Shown here piece after piece: positions 17,463 through 24,579 of a DNA stretch of 64,000 nucleotides. The stretch covers positions 124,001-188,000 of the forward strand of contig JABFGJ010000001.1 in NCBI GenBank assembly GCA_013112545.1, in the 5' to 3' direction. This stretch comes from Bacteroidota bacterium. GTDB lineage: Bacteria; Bacteroidota; Bacteroidia; Flavobacteriales_E; Vicingaceae. The notes under the pieces were generated by a model. The model was given only the letters and a program-made list of their open reading frames with translations. It was not told the DNA's origin and did not search any database. The stretch's first letter is position 1. The number at the start of each line of letters is the position of its first letter. Position numbers and translations under genes: made by a program.

Positions 17463-18455
17463 CTATGCCATTTCCACAGAACTAAAATTAGCTCGTATTT
17501 CTTCAAATGTTTGAGCTAGCTCCTCAGCATTGTCTTGAGTTACCAATTTAATTCTATGCTCTTTAAAATGTGGAATCCCTTTAAAGTAATTGGTGTAATG
17601 TCTTCGCATTTCAACAATACCCAATTTTTCACCTTTCCATTTAATCGACATTTCCAAATGTCGTTTCGCTGCTGTCAAACGCTCTTCAAAAGTAGGTGGA
17701 GATAGGTGTTCTCCAGTAGCTAAAAAGTGTTTTATTTCTCTAAAAATCCAAGGATAACCGATGCTCGCTCTCCCAATCATTATCCCATCTAGTCCATAAC
17801 GATCTTTGCGTTCTTTGGCTATTTCAGGTGTTGATACATCTCCATTTCCAAAAACTGGAATGTGCATTCTTGGGTTATGCTTAACATCACCGATTAAGGT
17901 CCAATCTGCTTCTCCTTTATACATCTGTTTCCTAGTTCTTCCATGGATGGAAATCGCTTGAATTCCGACATCTTGTAAGCGTTCGGCAACCTCTACAATG
18001 TATTTTGAGTTTTCATCCCAACCTAGCCTTGTTTTTACAGTTACAGGTAAATGCGTTGACTTGACAATCTCAGCAGTCATTTTTACCATTTTAGGAATGT
18101 CTTGTAAAATACCTGCGCCCGAACCTTTGCAGGCTACTTTTTTAACCGGACAACCATAATTAATGTCTATAATGTCTGGTTTAGCCGCTTGAGTAACTTC
18201 AGTTGCCATTTTCATGGATTCGATATCGTTTCCAAAAATTTGAATACCGATAGGTCGTTCATATTCAAAAATATCAAGCTTTTGAACACTTTTAGCTGCA
18301 TCTCGAATTAAGCCTTCAGAAGAAATAAACTCTGTGTACATGAGATCTGCACCATTTTCTTTGCATAAAGCCCGAAAAGGAGGGTCACTAACATCCTCCA
18401 TGGGTGCAAGCAATAACGAGAAGTCTTCAAGTTCTATATTTCCTATCTTTGGCAA
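17463..18455 (-). CDS. dusB: tRNA-dihydrouridine synthase (DusB-like)
   Basis: The product starts near LLLAPMEDVSDPPFRALC and contains INYGCPVKKVACKGSGAG with the catalytic Cys of GCP, then VTVKTRLGWDE, ISIHGRTRKQMYKG and IGRASIGYPWIF. All are typical FMN-binding and catalytic motifs of Dus enzymes, which reduce uridines in tRNA. The start is uncertain. The TTG at 18455 (giving MPKIGNIELEDF, 330 residues) fits family N-termini better than the TTG at 18482. A consensus -7 box (TAATTTTG, 18478-18471) lies 15 nt before it. The CPBP protease gene diverges from the same few bases. Confidence 0.9.
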   Translation of the reverse strand: MPKIGNIELEDFSLLLAPMEDVSDPPFRALCKENGADLMYTEFISSEGLIRDAAKSVQKLDIFEYERPIGIQIFGNDIESMKMATEVTQAAKPDIIDINYGCPVKKVACKGSGAGILQDIPKMVKMTAEIVKSTHLPVTVKTRLGWDENSKYIVEVAERLQDVGIQAISIHGRTRKQMYKGEADWTLIGDVKHNPRMHIPVFGNGDVSTPEIAKERKDRYGLDGIMIGRASIGYPWIFREIKHFLATGEHLSPPTFEERLTAAKRHLEMSIKWKGEKLGIVEMRRHYTNYFKGIPHFKEHRIKLVTQDNAEELAQTFEEIRANFSSVEMA

Positions 18456-18478
18456 AGCATTTATTTTTGACAAAATTA
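18444..18478. promoter_or_regulatory. Interlocked divergent promoters of dusB and the CPBP gene
   Basis: TATCTTTG at 18444-18451 is a -7 box reading right, and CAAAATTA at 18471-18478 is TAATTTTG reading left. Each box ends 15 nt before the start codon chosen for its gene (18467 and 18455). Each box lies inside the first codons of the opposite gene, so the 5' ends of the two transcripts would overlap. Confidence 0.45.
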
Positions 18479-19426
18479 CCAATTAATCATTCGCTTAAAT
18501 TGATTCCACTCGAAAGCAAATCTTCAAAAATTCTCTCTTTAGTTGTCCTATGCCTTTTATCCGGAGGAATTTTCTCATTAATTGGAACAGGTTTAGCCAG
18601 TTTATTCTTCCATATTCCCTTTGAGGAGATGAGCAATGTTTTTCAAAACATGGAAGATGCTAACAATGTTGCAGTATTAAAATTTCTACAGTTTTTTAAT
18701 ACTCTCGGCTTGTTTATTATTCCTGGAATTATATTTAGCTATTTCAATTACACTAACAGACAAGAAGAATTGAAAATCAATAGAATCGGCAAGTTAAATG
18801 ATTATAGCTTAATCATATTGCTTTTTATTTTGCTCATTCCAATAGTTAATTATACTGTTAAATTGAATGAATTAATTGTTTTGCCAGACTTCCTTAAATC
18901 TCTTGAAGATTGGATGAAAAATTCTGAAGAAAATGCCAAGCAGCTAACCACTGTCTTTCTCACTATGACAAGTATTCCTCAACTTTTATTTAACTTATTT
19001 CTTATTGCAGTACTTCCTGCAATTGGAGAAGAACTTATTTTCAGAGGAATCCTACAACAAACCATTAATCAAAATTTAAAAAACTATCACATTGGGATTT
19101 GGATTTCTGCTGCCCTATTTAGTGCTATACACTTTCAGTTTTATGGCTTCTTCCCAAGAATTTTACTGGGTGCATTCTTTGGCTATTTACTTGCTTGGTC
19201 AGGAAATTTATGGCTTCCTATCTTTGCTCATTTTATAAACAATGCTACTGGAGTTCTAACAGCTTACTTCATGGGGTCAGAAACCATTGAGTCAGAATTA
19301 GACCAAATAGGCACCCAAGAGGGTTCTGAGTACTTTACATTAATTGCTCTTTTGCTCTTTGCTGTGTTATTTAATCAATTCAAAAAGGCACAAAAAAATC
19401 CCGCACAAGGCGGGATTTCATTTTAA
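18467..19426 (+). CDS. CPBP-family intramembrane metalloprotease
   Basis: Starting at the TTG at 18467 gives 319 residues beginning MTKLPINHSLKL; the upstream GTG at 18404 would run far into dusB and is less likely. The protein has about seven to eight membrane helices. Motif 1 is IGEELIFRGILQ (EExxxR), motif 2 is FSAIHFQF and motif 3 is FAHFINNATG, so the Glu/His metal site of CAAX-prenyl-protease-like (Abi) enzymes is complete. Bacterial members serve in immunity to bacteriocins, regulated proteolysis or unknown roles. The last codons lie inside a hairpin that acts as terminator for the opposing exb operon. Confidence 0.86.
   Translation: MTKLPINHSLKLIPLESKSSKILSLVVLCLLSGGIFSLIGTGLASLFFHIPFEEMSNVFQNMEDANNVAVLKFLQFFNTLGLFIIPGIIFSYFNYTNRQEELKINRIGKLNDYSLIILLFILLIPIVNYTVKLNELIVLPDFLKSLEDWMKNSEENAKQLTTVFLTMTSIPQLLFNLFLIAVLPAIGEELIFRGILQQTINQNLKNYHIGIWISAALFSAIHFQFYGFFPRILLGAFFGYLLAWSGNLWLPIFAHFINNATGVLTAYFMGSETIESELDQIGTQEGSEYFTLIALLLFAVLFNQFKKAQKNPAQGGISF
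19396..19418. terminator. Intrinsic terminator overlapping the 3' end of the CPBP gene
   Basis: AAATCCCGC (19396-19404) pairs with GCGGGATTT (19410-19418) across a 5-nt loop. On the minus strand it is followed by a run of T and lies just after the last exbD stop codon, so it mainly ends the exb operon. On the plus strand the T tract is weaker. It codes for the last residues of the CPBP protein. Confidence 0.82.
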
Positions 19427-19437
19427 AGATTAATGTT

Positions 19438-19914
19438 CTAATCTACAATCTTATCTGTTTTACCAGTCGAATAATTTATTTTCAAAGCATTTGCTTTTCG
19501 AAGTTCTTGTTTCACATCGGTTACAATACCCATTTCAGCTGCTTTATCTACTTTCATAGAAAAAGTCATTAATGGTACCTCTACTGGGTTTGTTTGCTCT
19601 CGCTCTGATTCAACAAATGCAATTATATCCTTTTCGGTAGCAAAAGCATCATTCAATTGAATTCGATCAGCGGTTCCAAACTGGCTTTGTAATGATTTAA
19701 TTGGAGCTCCTATGTAAATATAACTTACCAAAGATTTCCGTTCCAATTTATTAACTTCTGTTGCTTTTGGCGTTTTTACCTCAACTTTTAAAGTTACTTC
19801 TCTCATAACTGTTGTTACCATAAAAAAGAACAACAACATAAAAACAATATCTGGTAAAGAAGCTGTAGAGATGGCTGGTTGACCGCCACTTTTTTTCTTT
19901 TTAAATTTTGACAT
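19438..19914 (-). CDS. exbD: ExbD/TolR-family protein (second copy)
   Basis: The 158-residue product has a basic cytoplasmic N-terminus (KFKKKK), one transmembrane helix (about 20-40) with the essential Asp in TASLPDIVFMLLFFF, and a periplasmic domain. ExbD/TolR subunits sit with ExbB/TolQ in a proton-driven motor of the inner membrane. It directly follows the first exbD copy with no spacer (stop at 19915-19917, start at 19914) and is the last gene of the operon. Two non-identical ExbD proteins may form a mixed rotor, as is common in Bacteroidota. Confidence 0.88.
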   Translation of the reverse strand: MSKFKKKKSGGQPAISTASLPDIVFMLLFFFMVTTVMREVTLKVEVKTPKATEVNKLERKSLVSYIYIGAPIKSLQSQFGTADRIQLNDAFATEKDIIAFVESEREQTNPVEVPLMTFSMKVDKAAEMGIVTDVKQELRKANALKINYSTGKTDKIVD

Positions 19915-20517
19915 TTATTTTCCTCCTTTATCTTTTGGTTCTGCTTCTGAGATTCGTTGTGGGTAAACTGCTTTTACAGCTTCTAATTGCTCTTCTGCCT
20001 TTTTAGAAAGTTCAGCTTTCTTCTCCAATTCTTTCATGGTAGAGCCAAACTTTTCTTTAGCATATTCATCCCTCACTTCATTATAAGCAGCAACTAATTC
20101 ATTCTGTACTTTAATATACATTTCATACGAAGTTCCTCTATCATTTTGTAGAGAAACAATTTGCTTAGAAACTGGTATTCTACCAAAAATTGGAACTTCT
20201 GTAATCTTAAACTCAGGCATAGATTCATCGCTTGCATCTCCGATGATAAACTTTTTTGCTTCTTCTCTAAGGTTACTTACCAACATCACTTCTCCTTCAA
20301 CCAATAAATCATCATTAGCATTCACCAATACTTGAAAAACGTTTCTTTGTTTAACTTCTGGTGGTGGCTCATTGGTATCTTCAATTGGCGGTGGCAATTT
20401 TCTGGTCAATCCAGTATCCACGTCCATTGTAGTAGTAACCAAGAAGAAGATCAAGAGTAGAAAGGCGATGTCAGCCATCGACCCTGCATTAATTTCTGGT
20501 GCTTCTCTTCTTGCCAT
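19915..20517 (-). CDS. exbD: ExbD/TolR-family protein (first copy, longer)
   Basis: The 200-residue product begins with a cytoplasmic stretch, then one helix carrying the motor Asp in GSMADIAFLLLIFFLVTTT. The periplasmic part starts with a Pro/Glu-rich linker (KLPPPIEDTNEPPPEV) and has a folded domain plus a charged, probably helical C-terminus (about 150-200, KELEKKAELSKKAEEQLEA). It is longer than usual ExbD (about 140-150 residues) because of this tail. Middle gene of the ExbB-type operon. Confidence 0.88.
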   Translation of the reverse strand: MARREAPEINAGSMADIAFLLLIFFLVTTTMDVDTGLTRKLPPPIEDTNEPPPEVKQRNVFQVLVNANDDLLVEGEVMLVSNLREEAKKFIIGDASDESMPEFKITEVPIFGRIPVSKQIVSLQNDRGTSYEMYIKVQNELVAAYNEVRDEYAKEKFGSTMKELEKKAELSKKAEEQLEAVKAVYPQRISEAEPKDKGGK

Positions 20518-20523
20518 TTTATT

Positions 20524-20937
20524 TTATTTAAACATTTTACTTACTCCTGAATATACAGTAGCTACAATAGCCGCAACAGCTAGAATGTAAAAACTAATTA
20601 ATCCTGTGCTTACACGTTTAGATGCTTCAGGCCCTGAAATGAATCCAGCGTATTTGTCAGACATTTCGTCTCCTGCAAGGGCATAAGAAATGCCAAACAC
20701 AATTACCAAAGCTCCTACTCCAATCAAAGCAGATTTTGCTCCTTTTGGGTTCTTTGCCATTTGCAAAATTGGAAACACAATTGCAGCTATGGCTCCTAAG
20801 GCAAATAAAGCATAACACCAATAAATTAAAATTTCAGAGTCAACAGTGCCCGTATAAAACAGCACACCTAACAATGCACTAACACCCATAAGAGCATAAA
20901 GTACAATTGTCAACATTTTTGAAAGTCCTTCAGACAT
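20524..20937 (-). CDS. Membrane protein of the exb operon, unknown function
   Basis: The 137-residue product has about four transmembrane helices (about 10-28, 32-56, 64-84, 108-130) and a short charged loop (AGDEMSDKYAGF). I do not recognise a named family, but its position between exbB and two exbD genes suggests a fixed accessory subunit of the motor. Spacing is 5 nt to the preceding exbB and 6 nt to the following exbD, so all four genes are one transcript. The function as motor accessory is inferred from context only. Confidence 0.75.
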   Translation of the reverse strand: MSEGLSKMLTIVLYALMGVSALLGVLFYTGTVDSEILIYWCYALFALGAIAAIVFPILQMAKNPKGAKSALIGVGALVIVFGISYALAGDEMSDKYAGFISGPEASKRVSTGLISFYILAVAAIVATVYSGVSKMFK

Positions 20938-20942
20938 AATTC

Positions 20943-21773
20943 TTAAGCTTTTTTGTTAGCAACTTCATGCTTCACCAAAATATCAACTAAGCTGATAGAA
21001 GCATTTTCCATATCATTTACAATACTATCTACTTTTGCAACAATATAGTTGTAAAAAATTTGTAAGATAATTGCAACGATCAATCCGAATACAGTAGTTA
21101 AAAGAGCGACTTTAATACCACCTGCAACCAATGATGGAGAAATATCTCCTGCTGCTTCTATCGCATCAAAGGCTCCAATCATACCGATCACTGTTCCCAT
21201 GAAACCAAGCATTGGCGCCAATGCAATAAACAATGAAATCCAAGAAATCCCTTTCTCTAATAATCCCATTTGTACGCTACCATATGAAATGACAGATTTC
21301 TCAACCATTTCAATACCTTCATCACTTCGGTCTAAACCTTGATAAAAGATACTTGCCACTGGCCCAGGAGTATTTCTACATACTTCTTTTGCAGATTCTA
21401 CACCACCCGAATTTAAAGCATCTTCAACATTTGCTAATAATTTTTTAGTATTGGTAGTTGACATGTTTAAGTAGATAATTCTTTCGATTACAATTGCAAG
21501 ACCTAAAATCAAACAAAGCAATACAATTCCCATAAATTCAGGACCACCTTCAATGAACTTTTCTTTTAAAATCTGGTGGAATGATTTTTCCACTTCTACA
21601 GTTTCTTGTACTGGCTCTTCAACTTCTTCTTCTATAACTGGCGTATCTTCTACTACTTCTTCAGTTACGGTTGAGTCAGCCATACTTGATGTTTCTTCTT
21701 GTGCAAATGAAGCATTACTAACTCCAAATGTGAAGAAAGCGGCAATTGCGAATAAAGTAAATAACTTTTTCAT
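20943..21773 (-). CDS. exbB: MotA/TolQ/ExbB proton channel family protein
   Basis: The 276-residue product starts with an apparent cleavable signal peptide (about 1-25), unusual for classical ExbB, followed by a very acidic Glu/Val/Thr-rich segment (about 26-60) exposed to the periplasm. Three helices follow (about 80-100, 175-200, 215-245), with the conserved PMLGFMGTVIGMIGAFD segment and a TTVFGLIVAI helix. The family forms the stator-like pentamer around ExbD and uses the proton gradient to power TonB-dependent uptake or related work at the outer membrane. It is first in the operon. No tonB is next to it. Confidence 0.9.
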   Translation of the reverse strand: MKKLFTLFAIAAFFTFGVSNASFAQEETSSMADSTVTEEVVEDTPVIEEEVEEPVQETVEVEKSFHQILKEKFIEGGPEFMGIVLLCLILGLAIVIERIIYLNMSTTNTKKLLANVEDALNSGGVESAKEVCRNTPGPVASIFYQGLDRSDEGIEMVEKSVISYGSVQMGLLEKGISWISLFIALAPMLGFMGTVIGMIGAFDAIEAAGDISPSLVAGGIKVALLTTVFGLIVAIILQIFYNYIVAKVDSIVNDMENASISLVDILVKHEVANKKA

Positions 21774-21982
21774 AATGTGTTTATTAATTATCTAGTTTAA
21801 GGATTAACTTGTTTATTTATTAAATTATTGTGTGGCGAATTTAACGCTCTTTTATTAAATCTTCTAATTATTTTAAAAAACTAATGTCAAATATATTTTT
21901 TTAATCTCAGAAAACATGAGGGCAGCCAAAAATAATTTATTTCTAATCATTTTAATTAGAAATATTTTCTAACCAAAGATAT

Positions 21983-22024
21983 TAAAAGAACGACCTCTCA
22001 TTATTTGCGGAGAGGAAGGGATTA
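21983..22024 (-). repeat. Duplicated tRNA-Ser 3' end plus downstream flank, copy 1
   Basis: These 42 bases match 22148-22189 at 41 of 42 positions, 165 nt apart. On the minus strand the copy has the last 16 nt of tRNA-Ser followed by 26 nt of flank. In both copies CCTCTC can pair with GAGAGG 10 nt later and is followed by a T-rich stretch, so the unit looks like a tRNA 3' end overlapping a terminator. Confidence 0.8.
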
Positions 22025-22108
22025 TTTCGCTTTGCTTCATTGTTCGACCCGCTATCGCGTGTCTCGGAACGAACCCGATTTGTTTATTTCGGGGCTTCTC
22101 ATCCCTTC
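22016..22108. repeat. Palindromic element with 8-bp terminal inverted repeats
   Basis: GAAGGGAT (22016-22023) and ATCCCTTC (22101-22108) are perfect inverted repeats at the ends of a 93-bp segment. Inside are GTTCG (22043-22047) with CGAAC (22071-22075), and CCCGA (22075-22079) with TCGGG (22089-22093). The segment is more GC-rich than its surroundings. It could be a miniature non-autonomous element or a structured RNA; no target duplication was identified. Confidence 0.5.
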
Positions 22109-22147
22109 ATAAATGCATAGTCTCAAATATCAATTTCTGCTTAAATT

Positions 22148-22189
22148 TTAAAAGAACGACCTCTCATTAATTGCGGAGAGGAAGGGATT
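22148..22189 (-). repeat. tRNA-Ser 3' end plus downstream flank, copy 2
   Basis: This is the copy attached to the intact tRNA-Ser gene; see 21983-22024. The minus-strand hairpin CCTCTC / GAGAGG followed by TCGTTCTTTT is a likely terminator for the tRNA transcript, overlapping the acceptor stem. Confidence 0.8.
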
Positions 22190-22260
22190 CGAACCCCCGA
22201 TGCGGTCACCCGCATACACGCTTTCCAAGCGTGCGCCTTCAGCCACTCGGCCACCTCTCC
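22174..22260 (-). tRNA. tRNA-Ser(GGA)
   Basis: The 87-nt cloverleaf has acceptor arms GGAGAGG / CCTCTCC with discriminator G, a D arm with GAGTGG, an anticodon stem CACGC / GCGTG closing the loop TTGGAAA (anticodon GGA), a long variable arm typical of tRNA-Ser (ATGCGG...CCGCAT) and the T arm GGGGGTTCGAATCCC. It reads UCC and UCU codons. CCA is not encoded. Confidence 0.97.
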
Positions 22261-22338
22261 TATTTTTCTCCGTCTATGCTTGTAGTTTTACGGCACGCCA
22301 AATTACAAAAAAATACTTCCTTTAATTCATTCACCAGT

Positions 22339-23370
22339 TTAATTATTGCTCATTTCTCCACGTATATTCCGCTCCATGTATATTTTTCGTTCCTCAAACG
22401 ACAATTCATCACATGCTAATAGATACATTAATTTCAAAATCGCTGCTTCAAAAGTAATATCCCTTCCACTTAATACTCCTGCTCGCTCTAAATGCACACC
22501 TGTTTCATATTTTCCTTGAGAAACAGCGCCTGTAGTACATTGTGTTACATTAACAACAATTACTTCTCGTTGGTTTAAGTGCATAATTTCTTCTGAAAGC
22601 CATGCATGCGTAGGGGTGTTACCTGAACCAAAAGTTTCTATTATCAATCCTTTTAATTGAGGCAATCGAGAAATTGCCTGAAAAACTTCTCGTTGCAAAC
22701 CAGGGAATATGCGTATGCTTGCGACATGTGTACAAATTTTCTGACGGACAAAAAATGTGTGCTCTGTTACCTTATTAATTGCAAAACGATTATACTTAAT
22801 GTGAACCCCAGCCTCAGCCAACAAAGGGTAATTGGGAGACTGAAATGCCTCAAAATTTTCTGAACTCACTTTGGTTGTTCTATTTCCTCGATATAGTGAA
22901 TATTCAAAATAAATAGCCACTTCAGGAACAATAGGATGTCCATTTTCTTTTGCAGCTGCAATTTCTATAGCAGTTATCAAATTCTCTTTGCCATCAGTTC
23001 TTATTTTACCAATTGGCAATTGACTTCCTGTAAAAATAATAGGTTTGTTTACATGTTCTAATAAAAAACTCAAAGCTGATGCCGAATAAGCCATTGTGTC
23101 TGAACCGTGAAGTATGACAAAGCCATCAAATATTTCATAATATTCACCTATAATTGTTACTAATTGGAACCACGTATCAGGAGAAACGTTTGATGAGTCT
23201 ATGGGGTGTTCAATCGATACAACGGTTAAGTCAACATCTAGTTTATTTAATTCAGGAATATGGTCTTGTAGGTGATCAAAGTCAAAAGGGTTTAAAGCTC
23301 CAGTAATTGGATCTTCAATCATTCCAATGGTTCCACCAGTATAAATGATTAAAATTTTCGATTTTTCCAT
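22339..23370 (-). CDS. ansA: Type I (cytoplasmic) L-asparaginase
   Basis: The 343-residue product has no signal peptide, in line with a cytoplasmic enzyme hydrolysing L-asparagine to aspartate and ammonia. It begins KILIIYTGGTIGMIEDP with the first catalytic Thr in the TGGTIG motif. The second signature LHGSDTMAYSASALSF supplies the second Thr and the Asp, and FTGSQLPIGKIRTDGKEN follows. Length fits the family. The ATG overlaps the last base of the tatD stop codon (TAATG), so both genes form an operon with tatD first. Confidence 0.93.
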   Translation of the reverse strand: MEKSKILIIYTGGTIGMIEDPITGALNPFDFDHLQDHIPELNKLDVDLTVVSIEHPIDSSNVSPDTWFQLVTIIGEYYEIFDGFVILHGSDTMAYSASALSFLLEHVNKPIIFTGSQLPIGKIRTDGKENLITAIEIAAAKENGHPIVPEVAIYFEYSLYRGNRTTKVSSENFEAFQSPNYPLLAEAGVHIKYNRFAINKVTEHTFFVRQKICTHVASIRIFPGLQREVFQAISRLPQLKGLIIETFGSGNTPTHAWLSEEIMHLNQREVIVVNVTQCTTGAVSQGKYETGVHLERAGVLSGRDITFEAAILKLMYLLACDELSFEERKIYMERNIRGEMSNN

Positions 23371-24143
23371 TAGGCTATATTAAATATTTCTAAAGCATTC
23401 TGACTTGTTTTCTCCGCAATTTCTTCAATTGGCACTTGATATAAATCGGCTAATTTCTCTGCAATATGTATTAAGTAAGCACTTTCGTTGCGCTTGCCTC
23501 GATAAGGAATTGGAGCTAAGTAGGGCGAATCCGTTTCTAAAACCAAATCATTTAATTCTAATTGCTGTACTACTCGATCTAGCCCAGAATTTTTAAAAGT
23601 AACAACCCCTCCTATACCCAACTTAAATTTGCCGTAATCTAAAATGTGTTTTGCTTGTTCAATAGTTCCCGTAAAGCAATGAAAAACACCAAAAAGCTTG
23701 TCATCATTTACTTCATCTATTATACTTAATATTTCATCAAAAGCATCTCGGCAGTGAATTACAATTGGAAGTTCTCTCTCTTTTGCCCAATTAATTTGAG
23801 TCCTAAATGCAATTTCTTGTTGCGCTAAAAAAGTTTTATCCCAGTATAAATCAATACCAACTTCTCCAATTGCAATGTATTTATATTCAGCTAATTTAGA
23901 TTCCATCAGGAGCAGTTCTTTTTCAAAGTTTTTATCGACCGAACAAGGGTGCAAACCCATCATCGGATAACAATGATTAGGAAATTCAGTTTGTAAAGCA
24001 TGCATTCCTTCAATTGAACTAGAATCTATATTGGGTAAAAAGAATTTATCAAGTCCTAGCTCAATTGCTTTTTGAATAACCTTAGTCCGGTCTTCATTAA
24101 ATTGCTCTGAATAAAGATGCGTATGTGTGTCTATAAATTGCAT
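23370..24143 (-). CDS. tatD: TatD-family metal-dependent DNase
   Basis: The 257-residue product shows all family motifs: DTHTHLY at the N-terminus, IGEVGIDLYWD, PIVIHCRDAFDE, FGVFHCFTG and LETDSPYLAP. These His, Glu and Asp residues bind two metal ions in the TIM barrel. TatD enzymes act as 3'-5' exonucleases in DNA repair or as D-aminoacyl-tRNA deacylases. A TATTTTTG -7 box (24155-24148) ends 4 nt before the ATG, so the mRNA is probably leaderless. Asparaginase follows with a 1-nt overlap. Confidence 0.93.
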   Translation of the reverse strand: MQFIDTHTHLYSEQFNEDRTKVIQKAIELGLDKFFLPNIDSSSIEGMHALQTEFPNHCYPMMGLHPCSVDKNFEKELLLMESKLAEYKYIAIGEVGIDLYWDKTFLAQQEIAFRTQINWAKERELPIVIHCRDAFDEILSIIDEVNDDKLFGVFHCFTGTIEQAKHILDYGKFKLGIGGVVTFKNSGLDRVVQQLELNDLVLETDSPYLAPIPYRGKRNESAYLIHIAEKLADLYQVPIEEIAEKTSQNALEIFNIA

Positions 24144-24229
24144 GTGGCAAAAATAGGCTTTCGAAGTTTCAACTTTAAATCGAATTTCAATATTTTTATT
24201 AATTCAGCTTTCATTAACTTTGACAAAGA

Positions 24230-24529
24230 ATGATGACAATTCAAGCTAACAAACAACTTTTTGTTTTACAAAAACTAGGCTATACTATAACAGAATTACC
24301 CATCGAAGTGATTCAAAGCAAACAAAATATTTCAATTAAAATTTCTCCTGAACATGAGATTGAAATAATAACTAGATTTAATCCAAACAAAACTTTTGAT
24401 GAAGCCTTTTCCGAGAGTAATATCATGCAAGTTAAAGGTATGTTGTTTAAAAAAATGAAAGTCAAAAGTCTGAACGACCAAATCACAAGCAAAGCTAAAT
24501 CAAAAAATGACAAAAAATATGCTTGTTAA
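24230..24529 (+). CDS. Small hypothetical protein
   Basis: I do not recognise this 99-residue protein. It lacks signal peptide and membrane helices. The first half has short alternating hydrophobic strands (FVLQKLGYTITELPIEVI), and the last 30 residues are very Lys-rich. Two ATG codons in tandem start it; a TAACTTTG -7 box (24215-24222) ends 7 nt upstream, which supports a real gene with little or no leader. It lies between tatD (divergent) and a GT9 gene on the same strand. Confidence 0.55.
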   Translation: MMTIQANKQLFVLQKLGYTITELPIEVIQSKQNISIKISPEHEIEIITRFNPNKTFDEAFSESNIMQVKGMLFKKMKVKSLNDQITSKAKSKNDKKYAC

Positions 24530-24579
24530 TATTGAATTAAAACGAATTAACAAATGCTAGTTTCTTTAATTTGCCAACT

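Larger units (their letters stand above)
21774..22173. other. Gene-free spacer between exbB and tRNA-Ser
   Basis: No coding sequence is supported here. The first 200 bases are very AT-rich and must contain the exbB promoter, but no clear TAnnTTTG box was found. The rest holds a copy of the tRNA-Ser 3' end with its flank (21983-22024), a 93-bp palindromic element (22016-22108) and the second copy of the flank (from 22148). Confidence 0.75.

Noticed and set aside
18404-18466. Upstream GTG start for the CPBP protease
   Set aside because: Would extend deep into dusB on the other strand and adds residues without family similarity; a -7 box lies within this stretch.
22171-22419. Open frame on the plus strand over tRNA-Ser
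   Set aside because: It is the antisense reading of the tRNA gene and of the 3' end of ansA; its codons are explained by those features.
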